This document shows, piece after piece, positions 36,613 to 47,381 of a stretch of 64,000 nucleotides of DNA. This DNA is from Narthecium ossifragum (Eukaryota; Streptophyta; Magnoliopsida; Dioscoreales; Nartheciaceae): positions 5,721,115 to 5,785,114 of the forward strand of contig OY986972.1 in assembly GCA_963920575.1 (NCBI GenBank). The letters run 5' to 3'. The notes beneath the pieces were generated by a model that saw only the letters and a program-made list of their open reading frames with translations, was not told where the DNA came from and did no database searches. Both the position numbers and the translations under genes were made by a program. The number at the start of each line of letters is the position of its first letter. The stretch's first letter is position 1.

Positions 36613-37918
36613 CTTGGGACGTGGAAGTCCAGCTACACCACGAAAGATTATTCCAAGTTCATTTACTACATAAAAAGACAGTATATGTTACAGACCAACT
36701 CTCCGATTAGTTGCATAAGCCTATTGCAAGGAAATTATCAGTTGCATGGCTTTCTCAACAGTACTCACATGTTTTCTTGAATAAAAGATACAACTGCATA
36801 GCCTCAAGATTTCGCATAAAGTTACCTTTATAATCAGATAGCACTCTGGTGATGCAATAAATGTATATCCACAAATTCGAAAGCAACAACAGCCTTAACT
36901 ATAGTCTGGCAATTATAAGATATCCCCGCCATCAATTCCCTCAAAAAATGTGAATTACGGTCGAACAATCTAAGGGCAGATATCTGGATAAAAGATCAGA
37001 TGTCCTTTTTTTAATTCTTCATCTGTATAGAAGACGCAATTTTCCTAAGAAAATCAGATGAATTCAGGGGGGAAAGCCAAAGATCGCAAATCGAACAGAT
37101 ATATTTAGGTGGGGAAAAGAAAGATCGCAGATCGAAATCGTGATGTGAGAACCCTGAGATTTCCCTTTAAAAGTATGAATCTTTTCTTGAAATCCCAGAG
37201 ATCAAGCAGCAATTAACAGAACCCACACGATAAGGAAACCTAGAGCTAAGAAGAGGCGCAAAAGATGAGAGATTACTGACCTGAAACCAGGGAGAGTGGG
37301 ATGAGAGGTAGACGAGAAAGGGGCGCGGAGTGCTATTATAGGGTTCCAAATCTTGAACTCCCGCCTAAATGAGCTGTCCATAACGGGCTTCGTCCATTGA
37401 AGCCCGGGTTACGTAAGGCCAATGGGCCCGTGATGGTCTTTAAGAGGAGTACAGCCCATTATCCATCTTGGACAATACCGGGAAACTTGGAGCAACTATG
37501 CTAATTAACTAGAATATTTAAAAGAAACACATAAATAGTCTCACATTTCCTTTGGTTAAGATGTCTTGATCACTAATCAAGTCCTCCATGTACCTCATGA
37601 CATAAAATCCACATGCCACACTTGGAGGTTGTTTTGGGCACAACATAAAAACATTAAGGAAAATTTTATACTGCATATAAGAACTATCGGGTCCAATAAA
37701 AAAACAGAAAAAATGTAACTATATTGATACCAGGGTTTTAACACATTAACCTACAGCATTACTTCTCAAATTACGAAGGTACCTTCGCAATATACAAAAG
37801 TAAGAAAAAGTCCCAGAAACATATTGCATTCCCCAAAATCATCAGGTTAACAAAATAGAAAAGAGAAGCTAAAGATCGGACTTGAAAGGAGTCCAAGTCC
37901 AATAGGCCCCCTTGAAAG
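36361..37918 (-). repeat. Inverted duplication, arm 1 (PSF1 first exon, 5'UTR and promoter)
   Basis: This segment matches 41301-42868 in the opposite orientation over about 1.56 kb with few differences. The equivalent 60-codon leader frames (37167-37349 and 41881-42063) translate identically. Homology stops abruptly near TTTCAAG at one end and just past the CATTTTC/CATTTCC block at the other. This arm drives the intact gene. Confidence 0.9.
37380..37460 (-). promoter_or_regulatory. PSF1 proximal promoter with site-II-like motifs
   Basis: The stretch contains several GGGCC/TGGGC motifs (AATGGGCCCG, ACAGCCCATT) and the near-palindrome GGGCTTC-GTCCATT-GAAGCCC. Site II (TGGGCY) motifs are common upstream of plant replication and translation genes. 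The same block is in the inverted copy. Confidence 0.4.
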
Positions 37919-39728
37919 CTTACAGTCAGCCAAATCAGCAACCCGGTGGATATAACCATTGACCAGGTAGAAGCAAACATCAAATCTTTAGTTAGCGATA
38001 ATAATAATAATAAGTCACTTGCAACCTTAGCCAGAGAGCAACAAAATAATTACTGCATAATACAAGCCAAATGAGTACCTCTTGGTAGGATTTTTCAACA
38101 GATGGAAAAGTTTAAGAAAGGACTATGAATTGAAACATATCAAACAATCACCTACAAAGGCCAAACATCTACTGTCTTATTGTTGCTCACAGAATGTAAC
38201 AAATACATGAACAGAATCTAAAGCTTTGTAGCCAGGTAGCAAACTCATGGTCACTCATTCTATGATAGGAACCATGAAGGAAAATCTGTACGACCAAGGA
38301 GAACATGCATTCAGATATACCTGGGCTAGAGCCAAAAAAACCAAGCCAACCAAAGCCCCTTGCTTAACTTAAGCACTTGGCAAAGCTACAGCATGAATGA
38401 TAGAAAGACAAACAGGGAGCAGCAAATCAAGACAAACTAAATAGGCACTCATTTTAGGCCATGGAAAAACTTAAAAGATAGAAGAAACACCAAATAAGCA
38501 CTAGTTTTAGCTTATGGAAAAACTAAGGAAATAGATTATTCTTTTTAACCCAAGCATCAAGGGCAAATAAGAAATAACCCATAAGCATATGAAACTTGAC
38601 AAGCATTAAAGGATATAAAAGGTAGCAGTCTGGAAGAGGGGTAGCATACTAGCATTTAAATCCAAGCATTGACAAATAGAGAAACCAACTTAAAAGACTA
38701 TTATACCCCTGTAACAGAAGGGGTACAGAATCCCCAGGATGCTGATAAATCTAGTAATACATAAACATGTTCCAGAAACAAGACAGCAGGATCAAATGAC
38801 ATTAAAAGAAGCAAACAAAGAAAAAATGTATCTATATTGATACCTTAACTACTTTCCAAGTTGAGCTTCTCCTCCTATTTCCCTTTGTAGTTTCATAAAT
38901 TTCGAGTGCACTTAAACAACAAAATACTATTAGTTATAATTATTATAACTAAAAAACTTACATGACAATTTGGGACAGAATAGTAATTTAACTTAGCCCG
39001 ACTAAAAACAGAGAGCAAGCTAAAATTCAAAGCCTCCATACCACTAAATTTCAGTTGATTTTGACCCACAGCTGTGCCATTAAACTTCAATTTGGGGCAG
39101 AATAGTAGACAACCAACAAACATGACAGCTTGACAATAAATTCAGTAGGGTAAGAGTCAAAAGAGAAACTGAACAGATTAACTAAGTAAAAGGTTGAGAT
39201 GCATTCAAAGTGGGCTCATAATTAAACCTTCAACAAAAGGTTTGGAAAAACACATCAGGTTTTTGCAATATTTTCACTTTTAAGCACTACACTTTTTACC
39301 AATTTAATCAGAGTACCTTAAATATATTTTCTTGATTGGAGGAAGAATTTTGCACTCCAATTACTGATAGAAAGGGCCTGCACGCACAAACCATTTAAAT
39401 AACATCAAAAAGGGAGATCAAGAAAAGCCATGGATTAAAGTGAAGACAGTAGTTATGCCCTAAAGCCCTAATTTGAGAACCCTAATTTGAGAACCCTACT
39501 AATTTGAGAACCCTACCATGGATCAACAACCCGTGGCACATCCCTCAGATGCACCACCGTCAACCCCAAGAACACAAGAAACCCAAGAAGATGCCTGCAA
39601 CCATACACATAAGCCTCAAATTAATCTTTCACAAGAAGACCTACCTGAGAAGATTCTCTCATCATTCGAAGGTTGTAGATGGTTCTCACGTCCAAACATT
39701 AACCGAGCTTGGTGGCTTGAATCGGCGA

Positions 39729-39769
39729 GGATGGCAGGAGTGGCGGCTAGGATGGCAGGAGTGGCGGCG
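39729..39769 (+). repeat. Two tandem copies of a 21-bp unit
   Basis: AGGATGGCAGGAGTGGCGGC plus one base is repeated twice head to tail in the GC-rich part of the spacer. Confidence 0.7.
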
Positions 39770-40059
39770 AGGACGGTATCTTCCGGTGTGCTTTGCAGCA
39801 ATGCCGATGTCGGCCGGATTTGAGGGCGGTGGAGGTGTGGGCGACAAACAACGGCGCCGGGGGAGGAGAGTACACGCGCTGGTGGCGCTTGGACGGTGGC
39901 GTAGCCGGGATGACGAATGACGAACGAGCCCGTAAGGTGGTTGGTTGTGATTCAGAACGGAGGTCGGAGGGATGGGTCGCGGCTTGGCCGTGGCGAGGGA
40001 GAGATCGGGTGAGAGGAGGAAGAAAAATAAAGAAAGGGAAAGTTAAGGTAAGGATGGGG

Positions 40060-40205
40060 GTAAGCAATAACAATTATAACCGTTTACCTCTTATAAGTTT
40101 ATTTACATCTATATTTTTCTAAGTTAATTTTATATATTTTTATCATTTTTTTAAGTTAATTTTAAATATACATCCTTATAATTATAAGTCAGAAGATTAG
40201 TTTTA
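40060..40205. repeat. Dispersed AT-rich repeat (copy at 40 kb)
   Basis: It has the same block order as the copy at 23095-23215, including TATATTTTTCTAAGTTAATTT and ATATTTTTATCATTT, with partial similarity to the region near 11710-11760. Confidence 0.5.
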
Positions 40206-40814
40206 AATATATATACTTATCTACCTTATAAGATCCAAGGGTAGTTACTTTTATGACTCATCATCTGAGTCATAAACTTATACACACATGACATACACAT
40301 GGCATACACGTGGTATAAAATTATAATTAAATAAATAAAAAAAGGATAGTGACTGATGTGGCGTAAGTTTTAATAGAGATAATGGGGACGGGCAGTTAGC
40401 CGTGCCAGGTGGCACAGGCCCACCACCTAGTTTAATTATATGCATGGAAGACATTCCAGTGAAACAAACACACTAGTGACTGGAATGCGATTCCATTCCA
40501 GGCATTCCAACCACTTTTCCATTGAAACAAACACCCCCTTAGTGGAGAGCGATTCGTCGATTGGGGTAGGTATTGTTCATAATGGGGTTCCATGGGTTGC
40601 GTCTGGTGCTCAAATTGTGCAGGAAATTTGGTGAGGTATAGATCGTTTGACTGAGTTTTTCTCACAGAAAAAGATCTTGCAATGTTTGTTGGTCATGCAT
40701 TCACACTCTAGTACATCCCCAGTTTCCAGGTGCACAGCAGGCTGGTACTATCAACGCATGAGAAAAACTTTCATCATCCAACCTCATCATCACGCAGTTT
40801 GACAGCTCGAAACA

Positions 40815-41300
40815 CCTTATTATTATTATTATTATTAGATAAGGCCGAAGGCTAAGAATCCTACAAACAAGTAACTATAAAACAAAATTTTGAAAATGGT
40901 TACACCCCATCAATGGAGAAACAAGCGAACCAAGAGCCCTCCTTGCCAAACCATCCGCAACACCATTCAAGCTTTTAGAAATGTGAGAGAAAACTGACCG
41001 CATGGAATGAATCGCTTCCCACCAAATTGATTTGAGAGTACTCTCAAGTCCCGTCAAGCAAGAGACCCATTTATTTATCCAATTGTCATCTTAGAGTCGG
41101 ACTCTAAAACAATATCACGTAAGCTATGATCCTTTGGGACTTTGATAGCTGCCTTAATCGCCATAAGCTCCGCTTCAATTGCTGAAGAGGCTTGCTCTAC
41201 CCCAGACCAAAACCATATACAATCACCTCTTTGATCAAAACATGTGACACCAATACCACAGTCATCTTGCCCAAGAAGAAAAGCCGCATCCTAACGAACA
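40815..41300 (-). mobile_element. 5'-truncated LINE retrotransposon (RNase H end of ORF2)
   Basis: On the minus strand the frame reads AAFLLGQDDCGIGV, then IEAELMAIKAAIKV, VLESDS and, after a break, NGVADGLARRAL. These are the D-E-D and ADxLAR features of the RNase H domain (RVT_3) that closes plant LINE ORF2. About 200 bp of 3'UTR leads to a (TAA)n tail at about 40815-40838, typical of LINEs. The 5' side is cut at the border of inverted arm 2. Confidence 0.75.
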
Positions 41301-42868
41301 TTTCAAGAGGGCATATTGGACTTGGACTCCTTTCATGTCCTATCTTTAGCTTCTCTTTTCTATTTTGTTAACCTGATGATTTTGGGGAATGCAATATGTT
41401 TCTGGGACTTTTTCTTACTTTTGTATATTGCGAAGGTACCTTCGTAATTTGAGAAGTAATGCTGTAGGTTAATGTGTTAAAACCATGGTATCAATATAGT
41501 TACATTTTTTCTATTTTTTTATTGGACCCGATGGTTCTTATATGCAGTTTAAAATTTTCCTTAATGTTTTTATGTTGTGCCCAAAACAACCTCCAAGTGT
41601 GGCATGTGGATTTTATGTCATGAGGTACATGAAGGACTTGATTAGTGATCAAGACATCTTAACCAAAGGAAATGTGAGACTATTTATGTGTTTCTTTTAA
41701 ATATTCTAGTTAATATTCTAGTTAATTAGCATAGTTGCTCCAAGTTTCCCGGTATTGTCCAAGATGGATAATGGGCTGTACTCCTCTTAAAGACCATCAC
41801 GGGCCCATTGGCCTTACGTAACCCGGGCTTCAATGGACGAAGCCCGTTATGGACAGCTCATTTAGGCGGGAGTTCAAGATTTGGAACCCTATAATAGCAC
41901 TCCGCGCCCCTTTCTCGTCTACCTCTCATCCCACTCTCCCTGGTTTCAGGTCAGTAATCTCTCATCTTTTGCGCCTCTTCTTAGCTCTAGGTTTCCTTAT
42001 CGTGTGGGTTCTGTTAATTGCTGCTTGATCTCTGGGATTTCAAGAAAAGATTCATACTTTTAAAGGGAAATCTCAGGGTTCTCACATCACGATTTCGATC
42101 TGCGATCTTTCTTTTCCCCACCTAAATATATCTGTTCGATTTGCGATCTTTGGCTTTCCCCCCTGAATTCATCTGATTTTCTTAGGAAAATTGCGTCTTC
42201 TATACAGATGAAGAATTAAAAAAAGGACATCTGATCTTTTATCCAGATATCTGCCCTTAGATTGTTCGACCGTAATTCACATTTTTTGAGGGAATTGATG
42301 GCGGGGATATCTTATAATTGCCAGACTATAGTTAAGGCTGTTGTTGCTTTCGAATTTGTGGATATACATTTATTGCATCACCAGAGTGCTATCTGATTAT
42401 AAAGGTAACTTTATGCGAAATCTTGAGGCTATGCAGTTGTATCTTTTATTCAAGAAAACATGTGAGTACTGTTGAGAAAGCCATGCAACTGATAATTTCC
42501 TTGCAATAGGCTTATGCAACTAATCGGAGAGTTGGTCTGTAACATATACTGTCTTTTTATGTAGTAAATGAACTTGGAATAATCTTTCGTGGTGTAGCTG
42601 GACTTCCACGTCCCAAGATGTATGGGAGACGGGCATCCCAGCTTCTGCGAGAGCTAGCCTGTGGTGAAAAAGGACAGCTTACAGCTTTCGGTGTACGTTG
42701 CTTTTGCTCAACCAGCTTCTATGATACATTTCTAAGATTTGTCGTACTATCCGTTAATACCAAAGTATTTTTTGCAGTTAATGTTAATGTATGTAATTCC
42801 TTTATAGATCGTGTTCGATACAACTTCAATACATGTATGTCATGACACTTCTGCTACTCTTTCATTTT
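41301..42868 (+). repeat. Inverted duplication, arm 2 (orphan PSF1 promoter and first exon)
   Basis: It is the mirror copy of 36361-37918. One difference is a 12-bp tandem duplication (AATATTCTAGTT) near 41705; others are scattered substitutions. It keeps the promoter motifs, the leader, its donor and the PSF1 ATG with exon 1 and its donor, but none of the later exons. Confidence 0.9.
42618..42692 (+). pseudogene. PSF1 first-exon copy, truncated gene
   Basis: The 25 codons from MYGRRASQ to LTAFG are identical to true PSF1 exon 1 and end at the same GGT|GTACG donor. No downstream PSF1 exon follows; the copy runs into a SINE-like repeat and then unrelated sequence. It could still be transcribed from the copied promoter, but it cannot encode the GINS subunit. 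Confidence 0.9.
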
Positions 42869-42874
42869 CATGTC

Positions 42875-42950
42875 TGGTGAGACGGTTGTGTTGACCCGTA
42901 GGAGGTTCAGGATTCGAAGATTGATCCTAGCCTTCGTGCTCAACTATTCA
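42875..42950 (+). mobile_element. SINE-like, tRNA-related repeat (copy 3) with poly-A
   Basis: It reads GTGAGACGGTTGTGTTGACC, then GGTTCAGGATTCGAAG and CTAGCCTTCGTGCTCAAC, then a run of 11 or more A. It begins within a few bases of the end of inverted arm 2. Confidence 0.55.
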
Positions 42951-43250
42951 AAAAAAAAAAACTTATTTAAATCCTCGAATATGGAGACTATCTGCGGATC
43001 TACCAGGTACACCTATGCTGCTCTATAATCAGCCTGACATAGATCATTTCTTATTGTCAACATCCTGGACACTATTTCAGGCCCCACTCTGTTGTCCATC
43101 GGGGACAATAAGTAAATTGCTTCTCCCACCCTCCTCTACACTGCCCCTCCTGTTGTCCCCCTGACCTTTACTCTTATACCGTTGTCCTTGTGTTTCTTTT
43201 TTTCATTTCTTTTGTTTAATTCAAAATTTCATTTTTCAAATTATAGAAAT

Positions 43251-43700
43251 TCAAAATTGGCCAAACACCAGCCGGAGACCAACCACCCCGTTGGCCTCGT
43301 CATCCACCAGCGCCGCCACCAGCTTCGACGACACCGGCACGTACTCCTCGCCCAGCACCGGCGTGATCGCCAGGGTGCTCTCCGGCTCCTGGAAGAGTGG
43401 CGGAAGCGACGTCACCGGGGTGATGGGCTGTCCCCGGTACGAGACGTACGTCGAAAGCCGGTCGTAGTAGATGGCGGCGCGGTCGCTCGGGTTGTGGCTG
43501 GCGAAGGTGATTTGTAGATTGGTAGAGATGACGTTCGCCGAAGGCGACGTGGTAGTGGCGCGGCCGAGCTGGTAGATGGAGGCTTCGACCACGGTGAAGT
43601 GCGGCCTCGATGGCCGGTACACGAGGTCCAAGACAAGCGCCGCCACGCCGGCGAGTAGGAGGACTATCACCACCGGTGCACGAGGTACAAGACAAGCACC
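43251..43700 (-). pseudogene. Truncated NDR1/HIN1-like (LEA_2 family) fragment
   Basis: The minus-strand frame opens with a hydrophobic segment (VVIVLLLAGVAALVLDLV, a membrane-anchor-like helix). It continues RPSRPHFTVVEASIYQL and NLQITFASHNPSDRAAIYYD, typical of the LEA_2 domain of plasma-membrane NHL proteins, and stops after GLRLVFGQF. The cytosolic N-terminus has no ATG in frame, and the conserved C-terminal 30-40 residues are replaced by AT-rich sequence. A repeat of about 45 bp duplicates the segment after the hydrophobic helix upstream (about 43670-43715). Codons are GC-rich, unlike the AT-rich DNA on both sides. Confidence 0.7.
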
Positions 43701-43959
43701 GCCACGTCCGGCGGGTGCTCTCTCTCTATCCCTCGTGTATCTCTCTCTCTCCCCACGTCAGCGAAGCCGGTCAAAATAAGATGAAATCAGTCAAAATTGA
43801 GCACGTTACCGGTTTACCGTGAGGGAGCCTAACGGCGTCTGCTGGCTTGGACTAAATTGCCAGGTTTTGAAACTACATGGTACTTTTATGTGTTTTTAAA
43901 AATGAGGGTAGTAGAATGATAATACCTGAAAATACAGGGTATTAAAATGTATTTTGGCC

Positions 43960-44110
43960 TTCAAAATTCAAATTGTAAAAATTTCAAAATTTAAAATTAT
44001 AAAAATTTTCAAATTTAAAATCATAGAAATTTAAAATTGTAAAAATTTAAAAATTTAAAATTTAAAATTGTAAAAATTTAAATTTTAAATTTTAAAATTG
44101 TAAAAATTAG
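43960..44110. repeat. AT-rich tandem-like repeat
   Basis: Multiple degenerate units of AAAATTGTAAAAATTTAAA occur here, and a similar short stretch is at about 43205-43255 on the other side of the NHL fragment. Confidence 0.6.
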
Positions 44111-45059
44111 GATTTGTATTGGTACATGTATTCTTCCCTAACACATGGTTAAATTAATATCGGCTTAGGAGGCTTTTCACAAAACATAATGTATTTTTTA
44201 ACCGTTAGTTTTTTTGTTATTTCATATATATATTTTTTATTTTAATCCATATTTTTATACTTTTAAATTTTTTTACAAATAATGACTCCCAGAAACTAAG
44301 AGTAAAAAGTAAACAAAAGATTACAAACATATAATAAAAAAACTGTTTATTCAAAAAGAAAAATAAAACTGATAAAAAAAGAATAAAAAAACTGATAAAA
44401 AACACAAAACTAATGAAAAAAAAGAAACAAATCTAGAAAAAGAACAACACAAAATTGGAAAAAAAAAATCGGTAAAAGAAAGGAAGAAGGGGGAGGGGAA
44501 ATGGGGAGGGGGCGGGGGGCATAAGGGGAAAACAAGGGTTGTGTCGGGAGAGGGGTGTGAGGGGGTGGGAGAAGCAACTCCCAACAATAATACGCAGTAT
44601 AGCAGTAGCCATGTTAAACATTCAAGCCCAGTAAGACCTGAGCTGTTGCTACCTGTTAGTCTTTCATTCATTTCTCCAGCTTGGAAACAGATGGTCAGTA
44701 CAATGATCATGGATCTGAAAGGGATAATGTTGTTTGAAATCAGCCATTACTGCCCGCAGATCTCCAATTTCTGAGAGATTTCAGACTTAAACCATGACCT
44801 CATCATGTAAATGACTAGTTTCATTAGGGACTTGGAGAAGCCGGCATTCTTTTAATGGCGACCCCTTACATTGCTCCTTTGCTGCCCTGCAGCGGTTTCT
44901 TAAGCTGCAATGGAGCCCAGGGTGGACCATGATTAATGATGCACTTTGTGGCCACGCAATTTCATGCCCCGAGATAGGTGATAACGTGGAGGCTAATCAG
45001 CTTGCTCGAGCTGGTAGGGATGCTCTAGCGCTTATTTTTTTTGTCCAGATGACCGGGGA
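44111..45059. other. Intergenic, nothing recognised
   Basis: A/T-rich and then G-rich low-complexity sequence up to about 44540, then mixed sequence with short open frames that I cannot assign to a family. Confidence 0.5.
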
Positions 45060-45064
45060 CTGGG

Positions 45065-46640
45065 TGTCATGGGGCCAAAGGGGAGATAAATTTTCGCCTT
45101 ACCTTTGTCTAGTGATGGCGCCAAGAGACCTTGCGTCGCTGCCTGAACACCGCCGCTGCGCGCCCACTCGTCGCTTGTGCTCCGCTCGCGCGTCGTCTAC
45201 ACGTCGTCCGTGCACCGATTGTGCACTCCGCCTGGCACCCCGACTGCCTCTTGACCAGCCTTCCTTTTTGTCTTGCACACACACAAGATACACGAATTTG
45301 GGTAAGTGATGAGATCCCGACTCCTTTATTGACAAGATCACTCTTCTCTCGCCCCCAACCCTTTGGAGTACAATTACTCTCAATACAAGAAACTCTCAAC
45401 CCAAACCCCTAGAAGAACCACTCAATTCTTTTACCTCACGATCTCTCAATCTCTCATGGATCTTCAATCCGTGAGTTGACCCATAACCCAGATGCCCTCA
45501 CATCTAGCCGCCCTCCTGAACTGGCCTATAACCCAGATGCCCCCACATCTAGCCCCCCTCCTCCTTATATAGAGGAGAGTCCATGATTTGACCCAATAAG
45601 TCAAGTTTCCTAGTCCAACCCCAAGTCCTAGGCTTCATGCTTATCCAAACATGCAATCACCCAATTACAAAGTTTCATAGCTTATTTGGACTCTTACATG
45701 AGTTAAGACTTGACGAAGATGGTTGTTTGCCTAAATCCATCGCACATCTAGCCCCCCTCCTCCTTATATAGAGGAGAGTCCATGATTTGACCCAATAAGT
45801 CAAGTTTCCTAGTCCAACCCCAAGTCCTAGGCTTCATGCTTATCCAAACATGCAATCACCCAATTACAAAGTTTCATAGCTTATTTGGACTCTTACATGA
45901 GTTAAGACTTGACAAAGATGGTTGTTTGCCTAAATCCGTCGCACTTTGGCTCGAAATAGGACTTCTTCCTATTTCCGTGAGCCAAGTACAATTCCCCCCT
46001 GCCATATTCCATATTTGACGTGTCATCCCATGCTGGAGACCTAAACCAAGTGGAATTAGGACACTTGCACACTTAGTTTGGCCTCCATGGCTTAACCGCC
46101 TTCCGTCGGGCGAGTCAAGTCCTAGTCCAACTAGAACTCCCAAGCAACTTGGACTTCTTCCGCGCCAAATCCTTCCTTTGCTGCGTCAAGTCCATCCAGG
46201 ATTCCTGTCCAACTGGAATTCAGGCTTTTGCACACTCAGTTTGCCCTCCATGGCCAACCGCGTCGCGCCTAGGCATTCCGAGTCCTAGTCGGACTCAGAC
46301 TTGGCCGCATGGCCGCGTCGCACGCGCGCTCTGCATGCCATTACGTGTGCCGCGCACCCGCATGCCCTGCACACCATTCAGGGTTGTCTTGGTGCGCATC
46401 GTGCTTTGTTTTGGCTCGGTTCGCCACGCCATCTTCGAAATCTGCCACGTCTTGCCGTGTCGCGCGCCAAACTCTTTTGGCGAACGCATATTGCTTGTGT
46501 GCCTCCCCGGTTGCCTCGGCGCATGTCTCGCTTGATAGGATCCCTTTATGGCTCGTCAAGTTCTGCTTTGGCTCGGACCGCCACCATTTTCAACTTTCGC
46601 CGCGCTATCATGGTCGTGTCATGGGCTCCAGCCCCTGACA
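45065..46640 (-). mobile_element. Solo LTR with perfect 5-bp target duplication
   Basis: Read on the minus strand it runs from TGTCAGGGGCTGG to CCCATGACA (TG...CA) and is flanked by CTGGG at 45060-45064 and 46641-46645. On that strand it has TATA boxes (CTATATAAGG) and, downstream, an AATAAA near 45330, so the promoter and polyadenylation order is that of an LTR. No gag or pol sequence or second LTR is next to it. It contains a 199-bp tandem duplication. Open frames within it (for example 46301-46819) are not genes. Confidence 0.8.
45544..45942 (-). repeat. 199-bp tandem duplication inside the solo LTR
   Basis: Copies at 45544-45742 and 45743-about 45942 are nearly identical; each contains the TATA box block CTATATAAGGAGG. 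Next to it, a shorter unit (CATAACCCAGATGCCC...CACATCTAGC) is also repeated at about 45482 and 45528. Confidence 0.85.
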
Positions 46641-46645
46641 CTGGG

Positions 46646-47376
46646 CATCCCGTGGGTTGCGGGTTGGTAGTCGATGCAAAGGGGTTGTGTTTTGTACAAT
46701 TTCAGTATGCATCGTACCAAGGCTTCCCCTGTACTATCATACAAATAGCTCAGATGGATTTGAATTCCATCCACAGTTTCAATCTTTCAAGCACAAAATT
46801 ATCAATAAAGCATTTTTAAATGGGATTTAAAAGATGTGTTGTTGAACGGGTTTCAAACTGATCTGAACTGTTAATATGACAGTAGGAGAAAATGCTTGTT
46901 GTGAGGTAAACTCAGCTTGTCTTGTAGTGCTTTCTTAACCTCTTCTCTTGTTGGTAAAGAAAAGTACAATCCGTCGATCGATGTACTCATGTACTCATGT
47001 ACTCATGTAATATGTCCATTGAATACCTTGTAGCAAATTGATTTAATTCTCATACTAGGCAATGTATTAAAGCATCTCCGAAAAATGAGCATATCATTCA
47101 ATTCTAAGAATTAAAAAAAAATGTTTAGTGAAATTCCAGTCAGAGGGCTTTTTTTAAGAATAGATTCCATACAAAAAAGGAAATAGTTTAACCATATTAT
47201 TTTCTAACGATAATATCATATAATCTCCTGAAAACATTCTATATATCACAAAAAAACACCCATAGCTCTGACAATATCCTATTTTATATAATTAAAATTA
47301 CTGAACTACCCCTACATATTATACCTATGTATTTTTTGAATTGATTTGACAATATCTTAGAGCATCTTAGTCATTT
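46646..47376. other. Intergenic, nothing recognised
   Basis: AT-rich noncoding sequence with a small minisatellite, ATGTACTC repeated three times at about 46979-47006. Confidence 0.5.
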
Positions 47377-47381
47377 GATAG
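47377..47381. repeat. Target-site duplication GATAG (left)
   Basis: GATAG directly precedes the TG of the left LTR and recurs at 61886-61890 after the CA of the right LTR. Confidence 0.9.

Larger units (their letters stand above)
37919..40814. other. Spacer between the inverted arms, no supported gene
   Basis: The left 1.5 kb is AT-rich, noncoding-looking sequence. From about 39500 to 40020 it turns GC-rich; an open frame from 39518 is unidentified and contains a perfect 20-bp tandem repeat (AGGATGGCAGGAGTGGCGGC, at about 39729-39769), so I do not call it a gene. A dispersed AT-rich repeat follows. Confidence 0.5.

Noticed and set aside
39504..39920. Open frame of 138 codons in the spacer
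   Set aside because: Two overlapping frames are equally open, there is a tandem repeat inside, and I recognise no domain; left as unassigned sequence.
41881..42063. 60-codon open frame, identical in translation to 37167-37349
   Set aside because: It lies in the duplicated PSF1 leader and 5'UTR intron; the identity reflects the inverted duplication, not a conserved peptide.
43182..43517. Plus-strand frame over the NHL fragment
   Set aside because: Antisense shadow of the LEA_2 frame.
46301..46819. 172-codon open frame
   Set aside because: Most of it lies inside the solo LTR (which ends at 46640), and its composition is biased with no recognisable domain.
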